Part shown: positions 49,303 through 58,942 of the stretch, piece after piece
Numbering within the stretch: position 1 is the stretch's first letter
Layout of the letters: every line of letters starts with the position of its first letter
Assembly: GCF_000015265.1 (NCBI RefSeq)
Contig: NC_008699.1
Coordinates: 4,402,001-4,466,000 of the forward strand
Length of the DNA: 64,000 nt
Direction: 5' to 3'
DNA from: Nocardioides sp. JS614
GTDB lineage: Bacteria > Actinomycetota > Actinomycetes > Propionibacteriales > Nocardioidaceae
The notes under the pieces: model-generated
What the model saw: only the letters and a program-made list of their open reading frames with translations
The model's database searches: none
Told to the model about the DNA's origin: nothing
Position numbers and translations under genes: made by a program

Positions 49303-50316
49303 ATGACACAGCTACGAGCCGGACTCGTCGGCATCGGCATGATGGGACGCAACCACGCCCGCGTCCTAAACTCCCTCGATGGCGTCACTCTCGTCGCCGT
49401 CGCCGATCCCGGGGGCGACAAGCACGGGATGGCCGGTGACGCCAAGGTTGTCCCGACAGTCACCGAGATGATCGACGCCGGCATCGACCTTGCGGTCGTC
49501 GCGACACCGACGATCTATCACCTCGAGGCCGGGCTGGAGCTCGCGGCGGCCGGCGTACCCACGATGATCGAGAAGCCCCTGGCGACCGACGCCGACGAGT
49601 CACGGCAACTGGTCCACGCGTTCGAGAGCGCGGGTCTCGTCAACGCAGTGGGCCACATCGAGCGATTCAACCCAGCGCTGCGCGCCCTCCGCACCCGGCT
49701 CGAGGCGGGCGATCTGGGCGAGATATATCAAGTTGCGACCCGGCGCCAAGGGCCGTTCCCGAACCGCATCGCGGACGTCGGCGTGGTCAAGGATCTCGCG
49801 ACCCATGACATCGACCTTACCGCGTGGGTCATCCAGTCCCCCTACGCGATGGTTTCCGCCCATACCGCGCACAAGAGCGGTCGCCCGCACGAGGACCTCA
49901 TCTCCATCACTGCACAGATGACGGACGGAACTGTTGTCAGCCATCTGGTCAACTGGTTGTCGCCCCTCAAGGAACGTTGCACGGTGGTCACGGGCGAACG
50001 CGGCGCTTTCGTGGCCGACACCCTCCATGGAGATCTCACCTTCCACGAGAACGGCCTGGTTAGCACGGAGTGGGAGCAGGTGTCGTCGTTCCGCGGCGTC
50101 ACGGAAGGCAACAGCACGCGGTTCGCCATTCCCAAGCCGGAGCCGCTTCGGATGCAACACGAGAATTTCCGAGACGCCGTCCTGGGACTCGAGGCCGAGA
50201 TCGTGACGATGCGCGAGGGTATGAAGGCCGTTGAAGTTGCAGACGCCGTGATTCAGGCAGCCCGTGAGCGTCGAACGATCAACCTCGAAACAGATCGAGA
50301 CGGGATTCCTGAGTGA
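49303..50316 (+). CDS. Gfo/Idh/MocA-family oxidoreductase (WbpB-like)
   Basis: 337 residues. N-terminal Rossmann 'GLVGIGMMGRNHARVL', then the family 'EKPLATDADE' with catalytic Lys, and 'GHIERFNPALRAL'. The late 'VKDLATHDIDLTAWVI' has the conserved D/H pair. It oxidises the 3-hydroxyl of UDP-GlcNAcA in the Wbp pathway, working with the aminotransferase. It starts one base after the previous stop and overlaps the next gene by GTGA. Confidence 0.88.
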   Translation: MTQLRAGLVGIGMMGRNHARVLNSLDGVTLVAVADPGGDKHGMAGDAKVVPTVTEMIDAGIDLAVVATPTIYHLEAGLELAAAGVPTMIEKPLATDADESRQLVHAFESAGLVNAVGHIERFNPALRALRTRLEAGDLGEIYQVATRRQGPFPNRIADVGVVKDLATHDIDLTAWVIQSPYAMVSAHTAHKSGRPHEDLISITAQMTDGTVVSHLVNWLSPLKERCTVVTGERGAFVADTLHGDLTFHENGLVSTEWEQVSSFRGVTEGNSTRFAIPKPEPLRMQHENFRDAVLGLEAEIVTMREGMKAVEVADAVIQAARERRTINLETDRDGIPE

Positions 50317-51614
50317 AGATCGCAGTCATCGGCCTCGGCAAGATCGGCTTGCCTCTTGCCGTTCAGTTCGCGAGCAAGGGACATGAGGTTGTCGGTGTCG
50401 ACATCAATCAAGAGACCGTCGACCTCATCAACGCCGCGCGCGAGCCCTTCCCGGGCGAAGCAAACCTTGCCGAGTATCTCGCCGAGCTGGTGCCAGCCCG
50501 AGGCCTGCGCGCGACGACTGACTACGCCGACGCCATTCCGACGGCCGATGTTGTCGTTGTTGTGGTTCCGCTCTTCGTTGACACGGAGGGCGCACCGGAC
50601 TTTGACTCTATGGACTCCGCCACCAGGGACTTGGCAGCCAATCTCACCAAGAACACGCTCATCATCTACGAGACGACACTTCCAGTAGGGACAACCCGCA
50701 CACGATGGAGGCCGATACTTGAGGTCGAGAGCGGTCTGACCGAGGGCCAAGACTTTCACTTGGCCTTCTCGCCTGAGAGGGTACTTACCGGGCGAGTCTT
50801 CGAAGACCTCCGTAAGTACCCGAAGCTCGTCGGGGGCCTCGGCGCCGACGGCACAAAGGCCGCGACCTCCTTCTACCAGCAGGTCCTGGACTTCGACGAA
50901 CGCCCGGATCTCGAGCGAGGCAACGGCGTGTGGGACCTTGGTTCCGCCGAGGCGGCAGAGATGGCCAAGCTCGCCGAGACCACCTACCGTGACGTCAACA
51001 TTGGGCTCGCCAACCAGTTCGCGCTTTTCGCCGAACGCGCCGGTATCGACGTGTACGCCGTCATACAGGCGGCGAACTCCCAGCCGTACTCTCACATCCA
51101 CGCGCCCGGCGTCTCTGTGGGTGGGCATTGCATTCCGATCTATCCACAGCTCTATCTCAGCAACGATCCCGAAGCCACGATCGTCAGAGCCGCCCGCAAT
51201 GCCAACAAGGCAATGCCGCGCCATGCTGTCGACATTCTCCAAGCCGGCCTCGGGAGCCTGGACGGCCTGAGGATCGTTGTCCTCGGCGTCGCGTATCGAC
51301 CCGGAGTCAAAGAGACCGCGTTCTCTGGAGCATTCGACCTCCAACATGAGCTGGTCCAACGGGGCGCGCGCGTGATGGCCCACGATCCGCTCTTTCGAGA
51401 CGAGGAGCTTAGAGCCCTCGGATTTCAGCCGTACCAATTTGGAAATCAACTCGATGGTGCCATCATTCACACCGGACACGACGCCTATCGCGAGATCAGT
51501 GCAGCACATCTTCCGGGCGTGCAACTCTTGGTGGATGGCCGGAATCTCTTGGCCGCGTCCTATATTGACTCGTTTGCCGTGCAACAATTGGGCCGCCCAA
51601 CCGTACACCGATGA
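50313..51614 (+). CDS. UDP-sugar 6-dehydrogenase (WbpA/WecC family)
   Basis: 433 residues. The NAD fold begins at residue 1 ('KIAVIGLGKIGLPLAVQFAS'), the catalytic Cys is in 'GGHCIPIYP', and the helix 'AEMAKLAETTYRDVNIGLAN' links the domains. It oxidises the C6 of UDP-N-acetylhexosamine to the uronate by NAD-dependent two-step oxidation. GTG start overlaps the previous stop; its end overlaps the flippase ATG. Base composition begins to fall here. Confidence 0.9.
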   Translation: MKIAVIGLGKIGLPLAVQFASKGHEVVGVDINQETVDLINAAREPFPGEANLAEYLAELVPARGLRATTDYADAIPTADVVVVVVPLFVDTEGAPDFDSMDSATRDLAANLTKNTLIIYETTLPVGTTRTRWRPILEVESGLTEGQDFHLAFSPERVLTGRVFEDLRKYPKLVGGLGADGTKAATSFYQQVLDFDERPDLERGNGVWDLGSAEAAEMAKLAETTYRDVNIGLANQFALFAERAGIDVYAVIQAANSQPYSHIHAPGVSVGGHCIPIYPQLYLSNDPEATIVRAARNANKAMPRHAVDILQAGLGSLDGLRIVVLGVAYRPGVKETAFSGAFDLQHELVQRGARVMAHDPLFRDEELRALGFQPYQFGNQLDGAIIHTGHDAYREISAAHLPGVQLLVDGRNLLAASYIDSFAVQQLGRPTVHR

Positions 51615-52843
51615 TAACAAGGTTGCTTCGGTCACGCACCCGACCGTATGTACTGACCATCCTCGCAGGAGTGGCATCACTCACCGGCAGTTTCGGTGCC
51701 TACAAGGTAGTAGCACATCTCGGTTCCACAAGCGACTTCAACGATTACTCGATCGCGCGACGTCTAATTTCGTTCTTGGTCCCACTATTCGCATTTGGCT
51801 CTGGGATCTCATTGCCACTGAGAATCTCGATTCGACCCAGTCGCAGGGAAAGCCTGTACCTTTCATACGTATATGTTCTAGCAGCAACCCTAGTCGCACT
51901 TGTCCTCACTTTGACACTGACGCTGTCACCGGGCGTCTGGTTGCGCTCCGCGACGGGCGGCCTGGACGGCATCCAAACCCTTCTTCTATTGGTAACCGCG
52001 CTTTCCCTGACGCATATATCAATTGTCTACTCCTATCTAAGGGGATACAGCCGGTTCGGGGAAGGAGCGCTGCTATTGTCGCTTTCCCATGGAGTCTTTC
52101 CATTAGTCGCAACCTCCTTCACACAGGTGTGGCCGCTACTCGGGATATTCTTGTGGGGGATTCTCAACCTGTTCGTCCTGACTTTCGCTATCCGCAGAGC
52201 CGGACCTGTCGAGCGGGTCGCGATCCCGAACCTCCGGCCTCTGCTTTGGTCGTCCGCGACCCGGGTTCCTGGCGACCTCGCCTTTGCGGGCCTTAGCTAT
52301 CTGCCCGTGCTCTTCGCGGCGAACCTCGGCTCCGTGGAGGAGTCCGCTACCGTTGCCATCTTCTTCGTCATGATCGGCGTCATCGTGGCCGTCATGTCAC
52401 CGGTTTCAACCGTCCTGCTACCTCACATTGGCTCGTTGGTTTCTGCTCACGGCACGCATGCCGCTCGAAGATACCTCGTTGCGACCGTCTTGGCGGCTGT
52501 AATTATCGCCACTGCCATGGCGGTCCCACTTCTTATCGCCCCCAACGTTGTGCTCGACATCCTGCTGACGCCTGCTTTTGCGAGCCACGGCTGGATCTTG
52601 GTTGGCCTCACGCCCTCCATCTATGGCCTCGCCCTTTTCGTGTCCAGCAACAGCGTCCTCTCCGGCCTTCAGGAACGACCAATGGCCGCCTACCTTTCGA
52701 TGTTTGCCCTGATTGTGATGGTGTCGATGCTCTACTTCGGCCCCAGCACCATCAGCTATCTACTCATATCAGCGGACATAAGCTTCCTCTGCTTGGGCAT
52801 CGGAACCACAGTCGTCAGTTACGCCATGACGGCGAGGTCGTGA
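51611..52843 (+). CDS. Polysaccharide flippase, Wzx-like
   Basis: 410 residues with about 12 membrane helices, such as 'LVALVLTLTLTLSPGVWL', 'VPLLIAPNVVLDILLTPAF' and 'ISYLLISADISFLCLG', of the MATE/Wzx superfamily. The pattern and position before a polymerase gene indicate a lipid-linked repeat-unit flippase. A start overlapping the dehydrogenase stop (ATGA) is used. The DNA is A+T-richer than the flanks, as is common in acquired O-antigen-type loci. Function is inferred from topology and context. Confidence 0.78.
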   Translation: MITRLLRSRTRPYVLTILAGVASLTGSFGAYKVVAHLGSTSDFNDYSIARRLISFLVPLFAFGSGISLPLRISIRPSRRESLYLSYVYVLAATLVALVLTLTLTLSPGVWLRSATGGLDGIQTLLLLVTALSLTHISIVYSYLRGYSRFGEGALLLSLSHGVFPLVATSFTQVWPLLGIFLWGILNLFVLTFAIRRAGPVERVAIPNLRPLLWSSATRVPGDLAFAGLSYLPVLFAANLGSVEESATVAIFFVMIGVIVAVMSPVSTVLLPHIGSLVSAHGTHAARRYLVATVLAAVIIATAMAVPLLIAPNVVLDILLTPAFASHGWILVGLTPSIYGLALFVSSNSVLSGLQERPMAAYLSMFALIVMVSMLYFGPSTISYLLISADISFLCLGIGTTVVSYAMTARS

Positions 52844-52844
52844 C

Positions 52845-54137
52845 ATGTTGCTGGCTGCCCTCGCCTTTTCTCTTCTGGTGCTCACAGTCGCGTTCGGCCG
52901 CAAAATCGCCGAATATGACACCATCATCTCTCCTGTATCAATGTTCGGGCTCTCAATTGCGTACTACTTGTTCTCGATTCCCTTGGAGATTTCGGTGACG
53001 GGTAGACGACTAATCCAGGTCTCAGACCGGCACATCTATATCAACACGAACACGGGGTACGAGATCGTCTCGTACGGACTTGTCGCGTTCCTGTCCTTCT
53101 CGCTCGCCTACGTATTCGTGCTGGACAAGAGCCGGCGGTTCAGTCCGGCTGTCGCATTTCAATCGATGCAGCCGGACCTACGGTGGGTCCTGCTGGTGGC
53201 GACAATCGGGTTTTCGGCGATGGTCATCATTCTCTTCCCCAGCGACCTCTTTGCGGCGAGTACCTATGCAGGCAACGTATCGGTGTCCTACGCAAATCCG
53301 GTCTTCGCGATTCTGAGGACGTTTGCGGTCCTGTCATACGGGCTATTCATCTTCTGCAGTTCCCTCCATGGCGGATGGGGCCCGGCCCGGACTGTTGCGG
53401 CCGCCGCGCCCATTGCTGCCTACGGCCTCTACTTCAGTGATAAGGATCCGTTCCTGATCGGCGCCCTATCGGCTGCTGGCGCCCTCCTTGCCAAGCCAGG
53501 CACCTCCACGAGCACCCCACGGCTCGCACTGGGACTGGTGGTCGCCGTTCCCTTTTTAGGGGTGGCCGTAGCCGCATTTTCCGGGTACAGGGGCCAAAGC
53601 CGGGACGTACTGGCGTATGCACGTCAGGTCGGCTTCTTTTCCAGCGCAGATCCTGCCGGACCTATGTACTCCCTGTCGGTTGCTTCCAATGAAGGCGTCC
53701 ATGATCGCTTTGCGGGCCTAGCGCATATTCTGGAGTCGTTTACACTTTGGATTCCGCGTAGCCTGTGGCCGAGCCGCCCTCTGGACCTATCAGAGGAGTT
53801 CGCACGAACCCACATGAGTGGCTGGCGTCCGGGGATGGGCTATGGATATTCTTTGGTTGCGGAAGGCATCAGCCTCGCCGGGTGGGCGGGCGTAGTCGTC
53901 GTATTTGCGTTGCTCGGAGTCCTCATCGGTCTCGTCCGCAACTGGCTCCTGCGGCCTGGCCCCGGGGGCTCGCGGCGCCAGCTCGGCTATGCCACGAGCT
54001 TCGTCGGGATGGGGGCCGTCAGCTTCCTATCCCTTCGAGGGCCCCTTTCGGGATCAATCAGCCTCATCGTGCACACGCTCGCGTTCTATTCGATCATCAG
54101 CGCCGCCCTGTGGGTGACTAGGAGGAGGCGACCATGA
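52845..54137 (+). CDS. O-antigen-type polymerase, Wzy-like membrane protein
   Basis: 430 residues with about 10-12 membrane helices. A large extracytoplasmic loop runs near residues 250-330 ('FSGYRGQSRDVLAYARQVGF' ... 'WRPGMGYGYSLVAEGISLAG'); its 'PRSLWPSRP' and 'SLVAEG' are common in Wzy-type proteins. It has no close fixed motif, so the role rests on topology and neighbours. It lies one base after the flippase and overlaps the glycosyltransferase start by four bases. Confidence 0.72.
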   Translation: MLLAALAFSLLVLTVAFGRKIAEYDTIISPVSMFGLSIAYYLFSIPLEISVTGRRLIQVSDRHIYINTNTGYEIVSYGLVAFLSFSLAYVFVLDKSRRFSPAVAFQSMQPDLRWVLLVATIGFSAMVIILFPSDLFAASTYAGNVSVSYANPVFAILRTFAVLSYGLFIFCSSLHGGWGPARTVAAAAPIAAYGLYFSDKDPFLIGALSAAGALLAKPGTSTSTPRLALGLVVAVPFLGVAVAAFSGYRGQSRDVLAYARQVGFFSSADPAGPMYSLSVASNEGVHDRFAGLAHILESFTLWIPRSLWPSRPLDLSEEFARTHMSGWRPGMGYGYSLVAEGISLAGWAGVVVVFALLGVLIGLVRNWLLRPGPGGSRRQLGYATSFVGMGAVSFLSLRGPLSGSISLIVHTLAFYSIISAALWVTRRRRP

Positions 54138-55357
54138 GGCTGGTCTACCTGACGTCTCAGTATCCGACGGGCGGGGGTGAGACGTTCCTCAGTGCTGAGT
54201 TGGACAGCTTGCAGAGTGCAGGATTTGAAGTCGCTGTGGCACCGTGCCGACCGGGCGGTTCACATTCGCGACGGTCCGGTGAACGCAGTCTGCTAACGGC
54301 CCACATGCTTTCCCCGCGACTCCTCATCGCCTCCTTGTGCGCAGTACTGCGTGATCCCCGGATCATCGTATTTGCGGTGCTGCTCCTCGTCTCCGACATC
54401 CGCAACGCCCACAAGAACATCCTCGTACTTCCCAAAGGCATAGTAGTTGGAGCGGAGTGTATCCGTATGCGCGTGCATCACATTCATGCCCATTGGCTGT
54501 CCACGCCGGCTACGGTCGCGTTGCTGGCATCGTACGTTTCGGGTGTTCCATTCAGTGTGACTGCCCACAGAGGGGATATCGTCGCCAAGAATCTCTTGAC
54601 ACTCAAGGCGCATCGGGCTTCGTTCATTAGGTTTATCTCCAACAGCGGATTAGATCTCTTCCGCTCAGTTACGCCCGCGTCACTCCAGACCCGATTCGTG
54701 GTCGTACACATGGGGGTTGAGGTTGCCGAAGACTTCACTCATCCCCGCGCCTTGAGTGCAGCTGACGACTTCCGGATCGCTTGTCCGGCGAACCTGACGG
54801 CCGTTAAGGGACATGATTACTTGTTTGGAGCGGTTGCCGTCCTACGCCGGATCGGCCTCCCGGTGCGGCTCGACATCGTCGGCACAGGCGAACGTGAACG
54901 AGAACTTCGCAGGCTCTGCTCATCATTGGATATTTCTGACATTGTTCGATTCTGTGGATACCAAGCCCATAACGACCTCCTCGCGACCCTTGCGTCCGGC
55001 GGGTACGACGCGGTGGTGCTTCCAAGCGTCGACCTTGGAAACGGTCTGCATGAAGGCATTCCGGTAACATTGATGGAGGCCATGGCGCGGGGGGTTCCCG
55101 TGATATCCACCGCGACAGGTGGGATTCCCGAACTTCTGCAGGGCGGTTACGCGCGAATGCTGGTCGAGCCATGCAATGTGCAAGCGCTTGCCGATTCTAT
55201 CCGAGTCTTATTCCAGTCGGACGACTTGCGTCAAGAGTTGTCAACACTTGGACGCGAGATCGTGAAGCGAGAATTCAACGCACAACTAAACGGCGTGGAG
55301 CTGGCGCGCTGGATTTATAACACGACAGCTTCTGATCTCGGCCCGGCTTCTATTTAA
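54134..55357 (+). CDS. Glycosyltransferase family 4
   Basis: 407 residues of GT-B fold. The N-terminus opens 'MRLVYLTSQYPTGGGETFLS'. The nucleotide-sugar region shows 'RLDIVGTGERERELRRLCSS' and 'VLPSVDLGNGLHEGIPVTLM', then 'EAMARGVPVISTATGGIPEL', the E-x7-E motif region. It adds a sugar to the lipid-linked repeat unit. It ends in an 8-bp tail-to-tail overlap with the minus-strand methyltransferase. Confidence 0.87.
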   Translation: MRLVYLTSQYPTGGGETFLSAELDSLQSAGFEVAVAPCRPGGSHSRRSGERSLLTAHMLSPRLLIASLCAVLRDPRIIVFAVLLLVSDIRNAHKNILVLPKGIVVGAECIRMRVHHIHAHWLSTPATVALLASYVSGVPFSVTAHRGDIVAKNLLTLKAHRASFIRFISNSGLDLFRSVTPASLQTRFVVVHMGVEVAEDFTHPRALSAADDFRIACPANLTAVKGHDYLFGAVAVLRRIGLPVRLDIVGTGERERELRRLCSSLDISDIVRFCGYQAHNDLLATLASGGYDAVVLPSVDLGNGLHEGIPVTLMEAMARGVPVISTATGGIPELLQGGYARMLVEPCNVQALADSIRVLFQSDDLRQELSTLGREIVKREFNAQLNGVELARWIYNTTASDLGPASI

Positions 55358-56234
55358 CCATGGGCGCAATAGGGACTTGGCCCTCCGCGGCGACTGGCTT
55401 GATTAATTCGAAGGTGAAGATCCAAGCCATCCGTTGGAACAGCGGAATCTTGCTCAAGCGACGATCAGCCCGCTCCAGGAAACCAGCCAGCGCGGGAACG
55501 TGCGGTGACAATATTCCCAGGAGATGCCAATAGCGCACTTCGCCGACCTCGAAAAAGCGTCGGGCGAACCGCACATCCTTGAAACTCAGGATATGCGCCT
55601 TCTCCCATTCCGTTCGCATCTGAGGCGTGAGCTTCCTGTAAGCCTTGATGGCCGGATTGTAGTCTAGCGCTTCGACCGCAAGAATCTTGCCGCCTGGCTT
55701 AAGGATGCGCCTAAGCTCCGGAAATGCGAAAGACAAATCCAGATGGTGGAGCATCCCAGAGCAGATCACAACATCGATGGAGCTATCGGGAAGCAACGTC
55801 CTTTCGGCGTCTGCCTGAATGAACCTCGCGTTTTCTGAGACGCCTGCCTCGTGAGCATCTGCGGTAGCATTCTCAACCGAAACCGCGCTGATGTCGATCC
55901 CGATTGCCAATGCTGCTCCACTTTTCGCCGCAAGAATAGCCTGGGCGCCGTTGCCACATGCATAGTCCAGAAACACCCTGCCCTTCGCATTGGAGCTGAT
56001 CCAATCATTGACGTACGACCGAGAGTCAGCCGTCGCAGAATAGTATTTCCGGTTTCCATAGAATTTTTCGTAGGTATCCTGATCAAGCTCCGACTCGGCA
56101 GTCCGGTCCCGGTCCCGGTCATGGAATTCCAGTTCCCGACGCTTCCGCTCGTCCAAGGACGACAACCAGATTTCATCTGGCATCGCTGCGATCTTTGACA
56201 GGTGTTCAAGTAGCGTCTGCAGGTCCTGAGGCAC
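55350..56234 (-). CDS. Class I SAM-dependent methyltransferase
   Basis: 294 residues. SAM motif I is 'FLDYACGNGAQAILAAKSGA', with 'IGIDISAVSVENA', 'VVICSGMLHHLDLSFAFPEL' and 'ILKPGGKILAVEAL' following. The C-terminal half is helical and specific to the family. It likely methylates a sugar or lipid precursor of the surface polymer. GTG start with GGAGAAGATCC upstream. This is the most A+T-rich gene of the cluster; one sampled 60-base line has 31 G+C. Confidence 0.85.
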   Translation of the reverse strand: MPQDLQTLLEHLSKIAAMPDEIWLSSLDERKRRELEFHDRDRDRTAESELDQDTYEKFYGNRKYYSATADSRSYVNDWISSNAKGRVFLDYACGNGAQAILAAKSGAALAIGIDISAVSVENATADAHEAGVSENARFIQADAERTLLPDSSIDVVICSGMLHHLDLSFAFPELRRILKPGGKILAVEALDYNPAIKAYRKLTPQMRTEWEKAHILSFKDVRFARRFFEVGEVRYWHLLGILSPHVPALAGFLERADRRLSKIPLFQRMAWIFTFELIKPVAAEGQVPIAPMVK

Positions 56235-56255
56235 GGATCTTCTCCTTGGTTGGGC

Positions 56256-57512
56256 TCACACAAGTCCGTCGTTGGCTTTCAGCAGTGTCCAGAGATATCC
56301 GTCGAGCCGCTCACCCAGGACACTGAAACTATGGTGCGCCTGTAAAAACGCACGACCCCGATGCCCCATGTGCTGCAGCACATCTGCGGGCGAATCTATC
56401 AAGTCGGCGATCGCGGCCGCCAGTGCGGCGGCATCTCCAGCAGCAACCGACAGTCCGGCACCGGCCTCGGTGACTGGATCGTTGCCGCTGTCGACGGCGA
56501 AGACCACTGGCCGACCCACGGCAAAGTAGTCGAAGAGCTTGTTGAAACTAATTCCATACCGGTGTACGGCGAGACTTTGACCAGTACAGAGACAGACGTC
56601 CGCCTCTCGTAGGTGACCCCACAAACTCGCCTTGGGGACCAGGCCGTGGAACACGACGTTTGACAGCCGGTTCCGGAGGACCCGATCCTCCAAGTCCCGC
56701 CTCATCGGCCCATCGCCGTACAGGTCGAACGTGATGTGCGGGTGAGAAGAAAGAAGTGTTCCGGCTGCGTCGATGACGGTATCCAGCCCGTGTGCACGAG
56801 CGAAACCTCCAGCATAGGCGACACGCCCACGCATGGGGATAGGAGTTACGTCCTCCCCATCCTCGGTCAGACGTATACCGTTGGGTATATAGGCGAACGA
56901 GTCGAGCTCTACGCCATACCGGCTCCGCGCGTACTCCGGGACCTTCGGCATGAGCCCTACGACACCATCGCTGTCCGTCAGCGCCCGACGCTCCATCCAC
57001 GACATTGCCCGATACGTCGCGGAACCATTGCGGACCGAGCCCAGATCTACCAAGCTCTCCGGCCACAAGTCCGTGATCTCGTAGACGAAGCGTGCGTTCC
57101 GTTCGCGGGCAACGCGCCTGGCAGTCTCGGCGGCGAATGGATGCACCGTTGTGCCCACCACTACATCCGGTGGGGATTGGCGGCGGCTCCAGTTCAATGC
57201 TTGGCTCGAGTACCCGAGCATGTTTCGCAACCGAGCGGTTCCGTTGCCCTCGTAGGGATGAGCTCTAATCCGCACCCATCGCACACCTTCACGCAGCAAC
57301 TCCTGGACCCTGGAACCATCCGCTCCGAGATCGTCCACAAACGTGTAGTGATTGAAGCTGCAGGCGATGACAGTCACATTCCAGCCGCGCCGCTGCAGTT
57401 CACGGGACAGCTCATATGTCCGGGTCGCAGGAACGTCCTCAGGGAAACCTGCATAATGATTGAAGATCCAGGCAACGGGGCCGTTCGGATAGACGCTGCT
57501 TCGTTGACTCAC
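56256..57512 (-). CDS. Glycosyltransferase family 4 (WbuB-like)
   Basis: 418 residues. 'VAWIFNHYAGFPEDVPATRT' and 'VVVGTTVHPFAAETARRVAR' with 'FVYEITDLWPESLVDLGSV' match WbuB-type GT4 enzymes that act on aminosugars; the donor region is 'DLYGDGPMRRDLEDRVLRNR' and 'FNKLFDYFAVGRPVVFAVDS'. GTG start. It lies between two methyltransferase genes in the minus-strand set, probably adding a later sugar in the repeat unit. Confidence 0.87.
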   Translation of the reverse strand: MSQRSSVYPNGPVAWIFNHYAGFPEDVPATRTYELSRELQRRGWNVTVIACSFNHYTFVDDLGADGSRVQELLREGVRWVRIRAHPYEGNGTARLRNMLGYSSQALNWSRRQSPPDVVVGTTVHPFAAETARRVARERNARFVYEITDLWPESLVDLGSVRNGSATYRAMSWMERRALTDSDGVVGLMPKVPEYARSRYGVELDSFAYIPNGIRLTEDGEDVTPIPMRGRVAYAGGFARAHGLDTVIDAAGTLLSSHPHITFDLYGDGPMRRDLEDRVLRNRLSNVVFHGLVPKASLWGHLREADVCLCTGQSLAVHRYGISFNKLFDYFAVGRPVVFAVDSGNDPVTEAGAGLSVAAGDAAALAAAIADLIDSPADVLQHMGHRGRAFLQAHHSFSVLGERLDGYLWTLLKANDGLV

Positions 57513-57521
57513 GATGCCACC

Positions 57522-58307
57522 TCAGGTCGTACCGTCGTCGCGGACTCGAGTAGCGACGGCAACCCACACCGCGTATCGGCTCGAGTCACCGCTGCTCTCG
57601 ACTGGAGTGAGCCCGACAAACGCCGAGTCAGGGTCAAGCTCGAGGTCCCCCAGCCTCCGCATTCTCCGATTGACGACACTCTTCAGCCGCGAACGACCAC
57701 GAATGGTTGTTGGCATTAATCGTGACGTCACCAGCATTCGTCGGAGCCCTTCATGAAATGGTCGAACTGCGCCGAGAGGTAACGAGCCATAAATCGTTGG
57801 GGCGAGGCCCGCCGACGCTAGGAGGATGGTCAACTCGTCGAACGTCGGGTAGTTCGTACAGAATGGACTCCGCTGGAAGTACCTCCGGGTCGGGTTCGGC
57901 ATCGTCAGCAACAGCTTCCCGCCAAGGCGCAAAACCCGAGCCGCTTCGCGAAAAAACAGCGGCTGATCCTCGATGTAGTAGATCATCTCGAGCGCAACCA
58001 AGACCTCGATGGATTGGTCTTGGAGGGGAAGTGCCGTGGCGTCGCCACACACGAATTGACACGCAGGGGCCCGGCGTCTGGCTTCCCGAAGGTTCGCCTC
58101 GTCGAGGTCGATACCAATGGCACGCTCCGCTCCGTCGACGACACGCGCCAAGCCGAAACCCGTGCCACAACCGATTTCTGCAACGACGCGACCGCGAGCC
58201 AACAGACTCGCCAAGCCATAGCGCTGGCGCGCCAGTTCCCATTGGTGATCGTCAGCTGCGGTATCCCACGATTCGGTAATTCGCGAAAGGGGCGCGGTGC
58301 GTGTCAT
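57522..58307 (-). CDS. SAM-dependent methyltransferase (Methyltransf_11 type)
   Basis: 261 residues. Motif I 'VVAEIGCGTGFGLARVVDGA', motif II region 'VLVALEMIYYIEDQPLFFRE', 'VLRLGGKLLLTMPNP' next. It probably modifies a sugar in the polymer. The ATG overlaps the sugar-transferase stop (ATGA), so the two are cotranslated. A possible serine-rich C-terminus reads 'GLTPVESSGDSSRYAVWV'. Confidence 0.85.
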   Translation of the reverse strand: MTRTAPLSRITESWDTAADDHQWELARQRYGLASLLARGRVVAEIGCGTGFGLARVVDGAERAIGIDLDEANLREARRRAPACQFVCGDATALPLQDQSIEVLVALEMIYYIEDQPLFFREAARVLRLGGKLLLTMPNPTRRYFQRSPFCTNYPTFDELTILLASAGLAPTIYGSLPLGAVRPFHEGLRRMLVTSRLMPTTIRGRSRLKSVVNRRMRRLGDLELDPDSAFVGLTPVESSGDSSRYAVWVAVATRVRDDGTT

Positions 58308-58942
58308 GACGAGGTCCCAACTACCGCCCGAATAGTGGCAATCATGATCTTGATATCTGTGCGCATGGATGCCTCATCGACGTAGGCAAGCCCTAGGACG
58401 ATCTTTTCAGGGCGGATCAGACGGTCATATGCCTCTTCTGGGTCCTCCTCGGCCGCGAGAATTCTGCCTTCATTCCGGAACCGAATTGAGGCCCAATCCG
58501 TCACTCCTGGCTTGACGGAGAGGAGGCGGCGTTCCTCCAATGTATAACGTTCGACATCCCACTCCACCTGTGGACGCGGGCCAACAAGACTCATCTCGCC
58601 GCGAAATACATTGATGAGTTGCGGGATTTCGTCGAATTTCCAGCGGCGCAGATGGTGACCGATTTTGGTGATGCGCGGGTCGTGATCCGACGTCGACGAA
58701 CCACCTACCTTCTCAGCGTCAACCACCATCGTCCGGAACTTGTACATCGCGAACGTGCGCCCACCACGCCCAACGCGCCGAGCTGCATACAGGATGGGGC
58801 CCCCATCGCTCAGCTTGATCGCCATTGCGATCGCCACACCCAGAGGCGTCAAGACCACACCGACGCTAATGGCGATTGCCAGGTCTACCATTCTCTTCGA
58901 GACCCGGTACGACGCCCGTCGTAGGTGTGTCTGCGCTCTCAT
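58304..58942 (-). CDS. Initiating sugar-1-phosphate transferase (PglC/WcaJ catalytic type)
   Basis: 212 residues, the short single-domain form. One N-terminal membrane helix ('MVDLAIAISVGVVLTPLGVA') is followed by the catalytic region: 'RTFAMYKFRTMVVDAE', 'WKFDEIPQLINVFRGEMSLV', 'GPRPQVEWD'. It transfers a phosphosugar from a UDP-sugar to undecaprenyl phosphate, starting the repeat unit. Its ATG overlaps the aminotransferase stop. It lacks the extra helices of WbaP-type enzymes. Confidence 0.92.
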   Translation of the reverse strand: MRAQTHLRRASYRVSKRMVDLAIAISVGVVLTPLGVAIAMAIKLSDGGPILYAARRVGRGGRTFAMYKFRTMVVDAEKVGGSSTSDHDPRITKIGHHLRRWKFDEIPQLINVFRGEMSLVGPRPQVEWDVERYTLEERRLLSVKPGVTDWASIRFRNEGRILAAEEDPEEAYDRLIRPEKIVLGLAYVDEASMRTDIKIMIATIRAVVGTSS

